Assembly (NCBI GenBank): GCA_021839785.1
Contig: JAKCAB010000797.1
Span: forward strand, 1 to 14,927
Direction: 5' to 3'
Length of the DNA stretch: 14,927 nt
Source: a bacterium
GTDB lineage: Bacteria; Verrucomicrobiota; Verrucomicrobiae; Limisphaerales; J093
Both the position numbers and the translations under genes were made by a program. Shown in pieces: positions 7,400 to 13,709 of the stretch. Each line of letters begins with the position of its first letter. The stretch's first letter is position 1. A model generated the notes under the pieces. The model saw only the letters and a program-made list of their open reading frames with translations. It ran no database searches and was not told the origin of the DNA.

Positions 7400-7422
7400 C
7401 GCGGATTGGACATCCGCGCTCC
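7400..7422 (-). repeat. 23-bp dispersed hairpin, copy B (GTCCA loop)
   Basis: CGCGGAT (7400-7406), loop TGGAC, ATCCGCG (7412-7418) form a perfect 7-bp stem. Read on the - strand it is GGAGCGCGG AT GTCCA AT CCGCG. That matches copy A at 19 of 23 positions, with the four differences making two compensatory base-pair changes. It sits in the 140-base gap between convergent genes, so it could serve as a transcription barrier. No T-run is present. Confidence 0.6.
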
Positions 7423-7480
7423 TGACGGTGGTGTGTACCCTCGCTCTTGACGGCGCGCACGGCCGCGTGCCCTGCCGGGT

Positions 7481-8461
7481 TCAACGGTTGGTACTGGCGT
7501 TGGTCAGCGGCGGTCGCGGAGGCGGCGGCAGCCCGGGCGGCAGCGGCGGTGGCTGGAACTGCGCCCGCAATTGTCGCCAGGCCTGTTGCTCCGTTTCCGA
7601 CATGGCCTCCCAGCGGGCCGCGTTGCGCAGGAATTTTTCGCGCTCCGCCGGCGACAGCGCGCTGAAGCGCCGAAAGGCTTCGAGCGACTTCGCCCGTTTG
7701 TCCGCGGGCAGTTCTTCCAAAGCCCGCACCAGCCGCGCGATCTTTTCGCGCCGGACCGCGTCCAGCCGCGCCAGCGTCTTCCGCTGCTCGCGCTCGCCGA
7801 GCTGGAGGAAGGTCTGAAATCGCTCGCTCACGCGGAGGCGCTCGCCGGCGGGCAAGGCTTGCCAGCGGGCCAGATCGGCTTCGAGCTGGCGGCGGCGTTC
7901 GGGGGAAAGCTGCGTTCGCGCCGCTTGTTGTTCGGCCGCGCCTGCGCCTTCCATCAGCGGCAGGCCGGCAAAGACCGATTCGCTTTCCAGTAACTTCTGC
8001 TGTTGGTCCGGCGCGAGCTTGTCCCAAGCCGCCAGCCGTTCGCGCACGATCCCGACGTACGCGGGCGGGATCAACCGCAGGCGCTCGATGCGGTTGGTGG
8101 GCGCCGTCCGCAGCAGCGGGAGCAGGTAATGGCGCAGCGTCAGCGACTGGAGCCGCAATTCGCGCCCGATGGGCGTCAGGCGATCGAACTCCGCGAGCCG
8201 CGCCTCCAAGTAGGCGCGCTGCGCCGGGGTGCGGGTCGCCAAAAACTGTTCGCGCGCGGCCGGGCTCGAGGCGAGCAGCTCGCGAAAGCGGTCGATGGGT
8301 GTCAGGGATGGCGGCAGCGTCGGTGGCGCGGCGGGCGGCATGGGCGGCTGGCCGACGCGCGGCTCGCCTTGGGCGGGAGTGCCGGGACGCAACGCAGCTC
8401 CCAGCACCAACGCCCCCATCAGGGCGGCGAACAGGAGGCGATGTCGGGCGGCATGCCGCAT
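7481..8461 (-). CDS. DUF3106 domain protein, exported
   Basis: This 326-residue protein begins MRHAARHRLLFAALMGALVLGAAL, a Sec-type signal or anchor, followed by a Pro-rich spacer to about residue 55. The body is Arg/Glu/Ala/Leu-rich helix with recurring units of the type 'LSPERRRQLEADLARWQALPAGER' (for example 'LSPAEREKFLRNAARWEAMSETEQ'), the hallmark of DUF3106. The last 25 residues are again Pro-rich (QPPPLPPGLPPPPRPP). No enzymatic residues are evident; a periplasmic scaffold or sensor role is possible. It starts seven bases after the anti-sigma-like gene ends, so it belongs to the sigma-factor operon and may be the sensing or effector part of that system. Family call good; function unknown. 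Confidence 0.8.
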   Translation of the reverse strand: MRHAARHRLLFAALMGALVLGAALRPGTPAQGEPRVGQPPMPPAAPPTLPPSLTPIDRFRELLASSPAAREQFLATRTPAQRAYLEARLAEFDRLTPIGRELRLQSLTLRHYLLPLLRTAPTNRIERLRLIPPAYVGIVRERLAAWDKLAPDQQQKLLESESVFAGLPLMEGAGAAEQQAARTQLSPERRRQLEADLARWQALPAGERLRVSERFQTFLQLGEREQRKTLARLDAVRREKIARLVRALEELPADKRAKSLEAFRRFSALSPAEREKFLRNAARWEAMSETEQQAWRQLRAQFQPPPLPPGLPPPPRPPLTNASTNR

Positions 8462-8468
8462 GGCGGGC

Positions 8469-8972
8469 TCACTCCAGGGCCTGGGCCAGTTCGTGCTCGT
8501 CGAGCATCGGCCCGCTGGGCAAATGATAAACCACCTCGAAATCGGCCAGCGCTTCCACGCTGGGCAGATCCGCCAAGGCCGACATCGCCGCGACGCTTTC
8601 CGCCATGCGCGCGCGGGAGATTGCCGCTTGTCGCCACTGCACCGACAACACCACCGCCACCACCGCCGCCCCGGCGGTGGCCAGGCGCCAGCCCAGCCCG
8701 AACGATCGCCACCAGCGCGGCCCGACGCGCCGCTCGTGGGCCACTCCCCGCTCGATCTTTTCGACCGTCTGGACCACCTGGGCGGTGAAGTTCGAGGGCA
8801 GCGGTGCGGCGGGCATCGCGGCCAGGAGCCGGTTCAACGCGGCTTCCTCGGCCCACGCTGCGCGCGCCTCCGGATGCGCCGCCAGCCAGACTTCCAGTTC
8901 GGCACGCTCCGCCGGCGTCAACGCCCGTCGCCGGGCCGTTTCCAGCAGTCGTTCGTAGCTGAGAGGGTTCAT
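8469..8972 (-). CDS. Membrane-anchored anti-sigma-like protein
   Basis: The 167-residue product has a cytoplasmic helical N-terminal domain (about 1-75: 'LSYERLLETARRRALTPAERAELEVWL', 'ARAAWAEEAALNRLL') of the sort seen in anti-sigma proteins. One transmembrane segment follows at about 96-113 (RLATAGAAVVAVVLSVQW), then a ~50-residue outer part rich in acidic residues ('LPSVEALADFEVVYHLP'). There are no cysteines, so it is not a zinc-binding (ZAS) type. The gene lies 49 bases behind the ECF sigma gene on the same strand and just before the DUF3106 gene. That position is the main reason to call it an anti-sigma factor that holds the sigma factor at the membrane. Sequence similarity to characterised anti-sigma factors is weak by eye. 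Confidence 0.7.
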   Translation of the reverse strand: MNPLSYERLLETARRRALTPAERAELEVWLAAHPEARAAWAEEAALNRLLAAMPAAPLPSNFTAQVVQTVEKIERGVAHERRVGPRWWRSFGLGWRLATAGAAVVAVVLSVQWRQAAISRARMAESVAAMSALADLPSVEALADFEVVYHLPSGPMLDEHELAQALE

Positions 8973-9021
8973 GGCACGTTCTGGAAAAGAAAAACCGGCC
9001 AGGTTCCAAAGTTGCGCCGCG

Positions 9022-9630
9022 TCACGGCGAATCCTGCCACTGGCCGGTCCGCAGGTACGGTTTGAGCCGCGCCTTGAGCGTCTCGCGCCCGCGGTGGATC
9101 AGCGACTTGACCGCGGTCAGCGAGCAACCCAGGACTTCCGCGATGTCCTCGTAAGCGAGTTCCTGTTCGCGGCAGAGCAAGATGGCGAGGCGCTGATTGG
9201 GCGGGAGCGCGTTCAAGGCTTCCTGAATCTTCGCTTCCAGTTCGCCGTGCAAAATCCCCTCGCCTGCCGGCGGTTGCCCGGGGTCGGCGATCGCGCGTTG
9301 CGGTTCCTCTTCGTGACCGGGGAGCGGCTCGTCGAGCGACTCCGCGGGGTGCCGGGAGCGGCGGCGCAGTTCGTTCAAGCAGAGGTTGCGGGCAATGGTG
9401 AACAACCAAGTGGAGAACTTCGCCGACACGCGGTAGCGGTGCGCCGACTTGAACACCTGCACAAACACGTTTTGCGCGAGGTCCTCGGCCTCCGCCGCGT
9501 CGCCGAGCGTGCGGTAAGCCAGGTTGGCGACGGGCTGCTGGTACTTGCCGACCAACTCCTCGAAGGCGCGCACGTCTCCGCGCTTCACGCGCAACATCAA
9601 GGCGGCATCGGGGTCGCGTTCGGAACCCAT
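9022..9630 (-). CDS. ECF-type RNA polymerase sigma factor
   Basis: From the ATG at 9630 the product has 202 residues, typical of ECF sigma factors. Region 2 is clear (EELVGKYQQPVANLAYR, then AEDLAQNVFVQVFKSAHRY and FSTWLFTIARNLCLNELRRR for -10 recognition). An acidic linker of about 45 residues follows, then region 4 (LPPNQRLAILLCREQELAYEDIAEVLGCSLTAVKSLIHRGRETL reads as one helix-turn-helix unit) for -35 binding. There is no extra C-terminal domain. A TTG at 9666 would add 12 residues, but the ATG is better and lies directly under a promoter-like sequence. It heads a three-gene operon with a membrane anti-sigma-like protein and a DUF3106 protein, implying response to an envelope signal. Target genes cannot be told from the window. 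Confidence 0.92.
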   Translation of the reverse strand: MGSERDPDAALMLRVKRGDVRAFEELVGKYQQPVANLAYRTLGDAAEAEDLAQNVFVQVFKSAHRYRVSAKFSTWLFTIARNLCLNELRRRSRHPAESLDEPLPGHEEEPQRAIADPGQPPAGEGILHGELEAKIQEALNALPPNQRLAILLCREQELAYEDIAEVLGCSLTAVKSLIHRGRETLKARLKPYLRTGQWQDSP

Positions 9631-9638
9631 CGGCTCGG

Positions 9639-9666
9639 ACTCTAGCAAACACCCGCGCGCGGACAA
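9639..9666 (-). promoter_or_regulatory. Possible promoter of the sigma-factor operon
   Basis: On the - strand, TTGTCC (9666-9661), a 16-base spacer ending TTTGC, and TAGAGT (9644-9639) make a sigma-70-like promoter with an extended -10 (TGC before TAGAGT). Only eight bases separate the -10 from the ATG at 9630, so transcripts would be nearly leaderless. Each hexamer matches consensus at four of six positions, so this is tentative. Confidence 0.3.
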
Positions 9667-9781
9667 GGTTGCGGCCCGGCGGTGCGGTGGCTGCGCATCT
9701 GCCGACGCTTTGCCGGTCCGAGGCTTGAATCAGCCGCGCGGTTTGCCCAAGCTCGACCGCTGGACGCCGCGAGCCCACACC

Positions 9782-11107
9782 ATGCGCAACCGGGATCAGT
9801 TCTTCGCCCTCACCGTCAACCGCACCTCGCTGCGGATCGAACTCACCGCTGGGCTGACCACGTTCGCTGCGATGGCCTACATCCTGGCCGTGAATCCTGG
9901 CATCCTGGCGGTGACCGGGATGGATCGCGGGGCGTTGGTCACGGCCACCGCGCTGGCCTCGGCGCTGATGACGACGGTCTTCGCGCTGGCCACTAATTAT
10001 CCGCTCGCCCTGGCGCCCGGCATGGGCATGAACGCCTTCTTCGCCTACACGCTTTGCCTGGGCATGAAGCTTCCCTGGCAAGCCGCGCTGGGACTCACTT
10101 TTGTCAGCGGCCTGGTATTTCTCGGATTGACCGTGACCGGTCTGCGCCGGCGGATCATCGAGGCCATCCCAGCCGAACTCAAAACCGCGATCAGTTGCGG
10201 GATCGGCCTGTTCATCGCCTTCATCGGTTTGAAGAACGCCGGGATCGTCGCGCCCGACCCGAACACGTTCGTGAAGGCCGGGAATCTGTCCGCGCCGCCC
10301 ACCTTGCTGGCGCTGGCGGGGATCGTCTTGATCGCCATGCTGGTCTGGCGAAAGGTGCGCGGGGCGATGATCCTGGGCATCTTCGCCTTGACCGTGGCCG
10401 GCTTGTTCATCCCGACGGCGGACGGCAAAGGCCATCTCACTCAACTGCCTCCGGCGCTGATCTCCCTGCCGGCGTCGCTGGCCCCGACCTTCCTCAAACT
10501 CGACCTGGGTTACGTGTTCAATCACTTCCTCGACCTGCTTCCAGCCTTGCTCACGCTGCTTTTCGTGGATTTGTTCGACAACATGGGCACGCTCATCGGC
10601 GTGTCGCAGCGGGCGGGTTTGCTCGACGCGCAGGGCAACCTGCCACGGATCGGCCAGGCGCTGTCGGCCGACGCCGGCGCCGCGATGGTGGGCGCCTGCC
10701 TCGGCACGTCCACGGTGACCAGCTACATCGAATCCGCGGCCGGCGTGGAGGAAGGGGGGCGCACGGGATTGACCTCGCTGGTGGTGGCGGCGTGCTTCCT
10801 CCTGGCGCTGTTCTTCAGTCCGGTGATCCTGGCGGTGCCGGCCGTAGCCACGGCGCCGGCGCTGGTCGTGGTGGGCATTTTCATGATGCAAGGCATCACG
10901 CGGCTGGACCTGAGCGACTTCTCCGTGGCCGCGCCGTGCGTGCTGACAATGCTCTTGATGCCGCTCACCTCGAGCATCAGCGAAGGACTGTCGCTGGGTT
11001 TCCTCTGCTACGTCGTGCTCAAGCTGGGCACCGGCCGTTGGCGCGAACTGACGCCCGTCGCGTGGATCCTGGGCGCGTTGTTCCTGCTGCACGTTCTGTT
11101 TCGGTGA
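9782..11107 (+). CDS. NCS2 family (AzgA-like) purine permease
   Basis: The ATG at 9782 gives a 441-residue, strongly hydrophobic protein of the NCS2 family, AzgA (adenine/guanine/hypoxanthine) branch. Diagnostic stretches are ELTAGLTTFAAMAYILAVNP at the first helix, ALAPGMGMNAFFAY, DLFDNMGTLIGVSQRAGLL (the transport-site region) and GTSTVTSYIESAAGVEEGG. Some 12 or more membrane segments follow one another to the C-terminus (WILGALFLLHVLF). It should import purine bases by cation or proton symport across the inner membrane; the exact substrate is not certain. The open frame runs upstream to 9524 across the divergent sigma-factor gene, but the family start is the ATG at 9782. It is divergently transcribed from the sigma operon (151-base gap) and followed by the 201-bp palindromic element. 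Confidence 0.92.
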   Translation: MRNRDQFFALTVNRTSLRIELTAGLTTFAAMAYILAVNPGILAVTGMDRGALVTATALASALMTTVFALATNYPLALAPGMGMNAFFAYTLCLGMKLPWQAALGLTFVSGLVFLGLTVTGLRRRIIEAIPAELKTAISCGIGLFIAFIGLKNAGIVAPDPNTFVKAGNLSAPPTLLALAGIVLIAMLVWRKVRGAMILGIFALTVAGLFIPTADGKGHLTQLPPALISLPASLAPTFLKLDLGYVFNHFLDLLPALLTLLFVDLFDNMGTLIGVSQRAGLLDAQGNLPRIGQALSADAGAAMVGACLGTSTVTSYIESAAGVEEGGRTGLTSLVVAACFLLALFFSPVILAVPAVATAPALVVVGIFMMQGITRLDLSDFSVAAPCVLTMLLMPLTSSISEGLSLGFLCYVVLKLGTGRWRELTPVAWILGALFLLHVLFR

Positions 11108-11124
11108 ATTCGCTCGTCCGGGGT

Positions 11125-11325
11125 GGTGGGGCGAGACTCCGTCGAACCCAGCCGATAGATGCCACGGAGCCACGAAGGCACCGAGATTGAATTCGGAACT
11201 CAGGAAAGCAGGAAGCCGTGATTGGGACGGTTGGAGCTTCTGTGTTCCTGCCTTCCTGTCTTCCAAATTCCTTCTCGGGATCTCGGTGCCCGGAGTTGCA
11301 GGGCTCGACGGAGTCTCGCCCCACC
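11125..11325. repeat. 201-bp nested palindromic element, copy 2 of the GGCGAGACTC family
   Basis: The termini 11125-11152 and 11298-11325 are inverted repeats matching at 26 of 28 positions. They share 25 of 28 positions with the left arm of the 66-bp element at 3170. Inside are two further inverted pairs: GGCACCGAGAT (11177-11187) with its exact complement at 11280-11290, and 11190-11214 with 11245-11269 (21 of 25). The element therefore could fold into one long hairpin on either strand. It fills most of the 297-base gap between the permease and trpA. Open frames over it look like chance. It may be a MITE-like unit that also influences transcript ends. Confidence 0.8.
11161..11184 (+). repeat. 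Three tandem 8-bp units inside the 201-bp element
   Basis: GCCACGGA, GCCACGAA and GGCACCGA stand in tandem at 11161-11168, 11169-11176 and 11177-11184. The last overlaps the left GGCACCGAGAT arm, so the tandem may be a recent expansion or a binding-site array within the element. Confidence 0.5.
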
Positions 11326-11404
11326 TGACTTGGCTCAACAGAATTGGTGCGGTTCCCCAGTCCGCGCTTGCCTCGGCTGGGCGGGCTTTTGAAGATCGCC
11401 GCGC

Positions 11405-12205
11405 ATGAACCGCATTGCCGAACGCTTCGCCGCGCTGCGTCGCCAGCACCGCAAGGGCCTGGTCATCTACATTGGCGCCGGCGATCCAGACCTGGAGGCG
11501 ACCCGGCAACTGGCGCTGGCGTTCGACCGCGCCGGCGTGGACGTGCTCGAACTCGGCGTGCCGTTCAGCGACCCGCTGGCCGACGGCCTGGTGAACCAAC
11601 TCGCCGCCCAGCGCGGCCTGGCGTCCGGCACCACGCCGGCGAAGGTGCTCGAAACCGTGGCCGCGATCCGGCGCGAGTCCCAAATCCCGATCGTCCTCTA
11701 CATTTACTACAACTTGGTATTTCACTTCGGCCAAGAGCGGTTCATCCGGGAAGCCGCCGCCGCCGGCGTGGACGGTCTGCTGGTGCTCGACCTGCCGCCG
11801 GACGAAGCGGGCGAATACGAGGCGCAGATGCGGTCCGCGGGCTTGAGCACAATTTACTTGGTGGCGCCGACGACGCCGGAAGACCGCATCGAAACCATCG
11901 TCAAACACGGGGCCGGGTTCGTTTATTACGTGTCGCGCGAAGGCGTGACCGGCATGCAAAGCCGGATCAGCGACACCATCGCCGCCATGACCGCGAAGAT
12001 CCGGGCGCACACCGAATTGCCGATCGCGATCGGTTTCGGCATCTCGAACGCCGAGCAGGCGCGCGCGGTGGCGCAGCACGCGGAGGCCATCGTCGTGGGC
12101 AGCGCGGTGGTGAATCGGATTGCCGAGCTGGGAAAGTCGCGGGAACTGGTGCCGCAGGTGAGCGCGCTTGTGCGAGATCTGGCAGACGCGATCAAGACGC
12201 CGTGA
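11405..12205 (+). CDS. trpA: Tryptophan synthase alpha chain
   Basis: The 266-residue product is a complete TrpA (TIM barrel) that cleaves indole-3-glycerol phosphate to indole and glyceraldehyde-3-phosphate, passing indole to TrpB. The catalytic residues fall at the same numbers as in the E. coli enzyme: Glu49 (VLELGVPF), Asp60 (FSDPLADG) and Tyr175 (GFVYYVSREGVTG). The phosphate-binding loops GFGIS (210-214) and VVGSAVV (230-236) are intact, and YYNLVF resembles the E. coli ANLVF segment. The start MNRIAERFAAL is standard. No trpB or other trp gene lies in the window: upstream is the palindromic element and the purine permease, downstream a small antitoxin-like gene. The gene therefore seems to stand alone or at the end of a dispersed trp set. 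Confidence 0.95.
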   Translation: MNRIAERFAALRRQHRKGLVIYIGAGDPDLEATRQLALAFDRAGVDVLELGVPFSDPLADGLVNQLAAQRGLASGTTPAKVLETVAAIRRESQIPIVLYIYYNLVFHFGQERFIREAAAAGVDGLLVLDLPPDEAGEYEAQMRSAGLSTIYLVAPTTPEDRIETIVKHGAGFVYYVSREGVTGMQSRISDTIAAMTAKIRAHTELPIAIGFGISNAEQARAVAQHAEAIVVGSAVVNRIAELGKSRELVPQVSALVRDLADAIKTP

Positions 12206-12285
12206 AATGCGGAGGGCGAAAGACCGGAGGTGTCCTCGCCAGCGACAGGCTTGATAGAAAACAACCATTCGATACCTTGCCTGAC

Positions 12286-12522
12286 ATGAAGAAGACGGCG
12301 TTTGTAGCGGACTTCACGAGGCGGTTCGGACTGATCACGAAGGCGCTCGCCCCCGGCGAATCGGTGGAGGTGACCCGCTTCGGCAAGGTGCATGGGCGCT
12401 ATGTGCGGGAAGGTTTTCCGCAACGCCGGCGACGCCTCGATCTTGGCAAATTCCTGGCCAGGCAAGACTACTCCGAGGCGGATGGCCAGCGACTGATCGA
12501 CGTGATCCTCGCAGCGGTGTGA
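12286..12522 (+). CDS. Small Phd/YefM-like protein, possible orphan antitoxin
   Basis: An ATG at 12286 opens a 78-residue frame: MKKTAFVADFTRRFGLITK, then 'LAPGESVEVTRFGKVHGRYVREG', and a basic/acidic tail ('RRRRLDLGKFLARQDYSEADGQ'). The first half resembles the Phd/YefM antitoxin fold, in which a helix with an F-x-x-x-F-G pattern is followed by a 'GE-V-VTR-GK' strand. The tail would be the toxin-binding region. No toxin gene follows; 29 bases later the GDP-mannose gene begins. It may be a stand-alone regulator. The open frame runs far upstream over trpA in another frame, but only this part has a sensible start. TTGATA at 12251 and TACCTT at 12273 could be a weak promoter. Confidence 0.6.
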   Translation: MKKTAFVADFTRRFGLITKALAPGESVEVTRFGKVHGRYVREGFPQRRRRLDLGKFLARQDYSEADGQRLIDVILAAV

Positions 12523-12551
12523 CGCATCATTTCATTCACGGCTGCCAAACT

Positions 12552-13697
12552 ATGAAAAAGAACGCCTCCAACCAACCCACTGCCGACCGCTACGTCATCA
12601 TCATGGCCGGCGGTCGCGGCGAACGCTTCTGGCCGGTCAGCCGCGAAAAGACGCCCAAGCAACTCCTCAGGCTCCTGGGCGACCGTTCCTTTCTCCAGCA
12701 GGCGGTGGACCGCGTCCTGCCGCTCGTGCCGCTCAAAAACATTTTCGTCATCACCAACACCGCCCAAGCGGCGGAGGTGCGGAAGCAATTGCCGAAATTG
12801 CCCAAAGAGAACGTCGTCGCCGAACCGGTGGGGCGCGACACCTGCGCGGCCGTGACGCTCGGCGCGGCGATCGTGGGCGCGCGCTCGACCACGGCGGTCA
12901 TGGCGGTGCTGCCGGCGGACCACGTGATCCCCGGCGAAAAGAAGTTCCAGCAGGTGCTCGCCGACGCCTTTGACCTCGCGGGTCGCGGACAAGTCATCGT
13001 CACGATCGGCATCCAACCCACCGAGCCGGCGACGGGCTACGGTTACATCAAGCTCGGCCACCAACTGCCACCGCCCGCGGGCGCGAAGCGGTTCAAGACT
13101 GCGTTCTTCAAGGCCGAACAGTTCAAGGAAAAGCCGAGCCACGAGACGGCGGTCGAGTACGTGAACAGCGGCCATTACCGTTGGAACGCCGGCATGTTTG
13201 TCTGGTCGTTTGTGACGATCACGAACGGCCTGGAAATGCATCAACCCGAGATGAGCGCCGCCTGCCACCGTTGGTTTGAGGTGGCCACCAAGAGTTCCGC
13301 GGCGCTGGCCAAGGCGCTGGCGAAAGACTACCCGGACCTCAAGAAGATCAGCATCGACTTCGCCTTGATGGAAAAGGCGCATAACGTCGTTTGCGCGAAC
13401 GGCGACTTCGAATGGGACGACCTGGGCGCATGGCCAGCGCTCGCCCGGCACGTCAAACCCGACTCAGAAGGCAATGCCGCCGTCGCGGACTTCATCCACG
13501 TGGACGCCGCGCGGAACATCATTTACGACGCGCGCTCGAAGGCGAGGCGGACGCCCATCGCCTTGGTCGGCGTCCACGACGCGATCGTCGTCCAAACCGA
13601 CGACGCCACCCTGGTCGCCCAGAAGAGCCAGGCCCAGAAGATCAAGGAACTGGTGAAGAAACTCGCGGAGTCCAAGCCGTACGCGAAACTCGTCTAG
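12552..13697 (+). CDS. manC: Mannose-1-phosphate guanylyltransferase
   Basis: The 381-residue protein makes GDP-mannose from mannose-1-phosphate and GTP, feeding cell-surface polysaccharide synthesis. The nucleotide-binding signature MAGGRGERFWPVSREKTPKQ (18-37) is complete. Other family marks are AEPVGRDTCAA (90-100), LPADHVI (120-126), TGYGYI (161-166), KEKPS (192-196), WNAGMFVW (211-218) and FEWDDLGAW (286-294). It lacks the C-terminal isomerase domain of bifunctional ManC (about 470 residues), so it is a stand-alone guanylyltransferase. The ATG at 12552 is preferred over a GTG at 12519 that overlaps the previous stop codon. It is followed at 12 bases by a glycoside hydrolase gene, so the two are probably co-transcribed. 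Confidence 0.9.
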   Translation: MKKNASNQPTADRYVIIMAGGRGERFWPVSREKTPKQLLRLLGDRSFLQQAVDRVLPLVPLKNIFVITNTAQAAEVRKQLPKLPKENVVAEPVGRDTCAAVTLGAAIVGARSTTAVMAVLPADHVIPGEKKFQQVLADAFDLAGRGQVIVTIGIQPTEPATGYGYIKLGHQLPPPAGAKRFKTAFFKAEQFKEKPSHETAVEYVNSGHYRWNAGMFVWSFVTITNGLEMHQPEMSAACHRWFEVATKSSAALAKALAKDYPDLKKISIDFALMEKAHNVVCANGDFEWDDLGAWPALARHVKPDSEGNAAVADFIHVDAARNIIYDARSKARRTPIALVGVHDAIVVQTDDATLVAQKSQAQKIKELVKKLAESKPYAKLV

Positions 13698-13709
13698 CGC
13701 GCCGGGACG

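Noticed and set aside
7457..7470. GCACG/CGTGC hairpin between the convergent DciA-like and DUF3106 genes
   Set aside because: The stem has only five pairs and no T-run follows, so it is not convincing as a terminator in DNA this GC-rich.
8969..12268. A 1099-codon open frame on the - strand
   Set aside because: It overlaps the sigma factor, permease, repeat element and trpA, all recognisable on other frames. Its translation is His/Arg/Gly-rich low complexity typical of an antisense shadow in GC-rich DNA.
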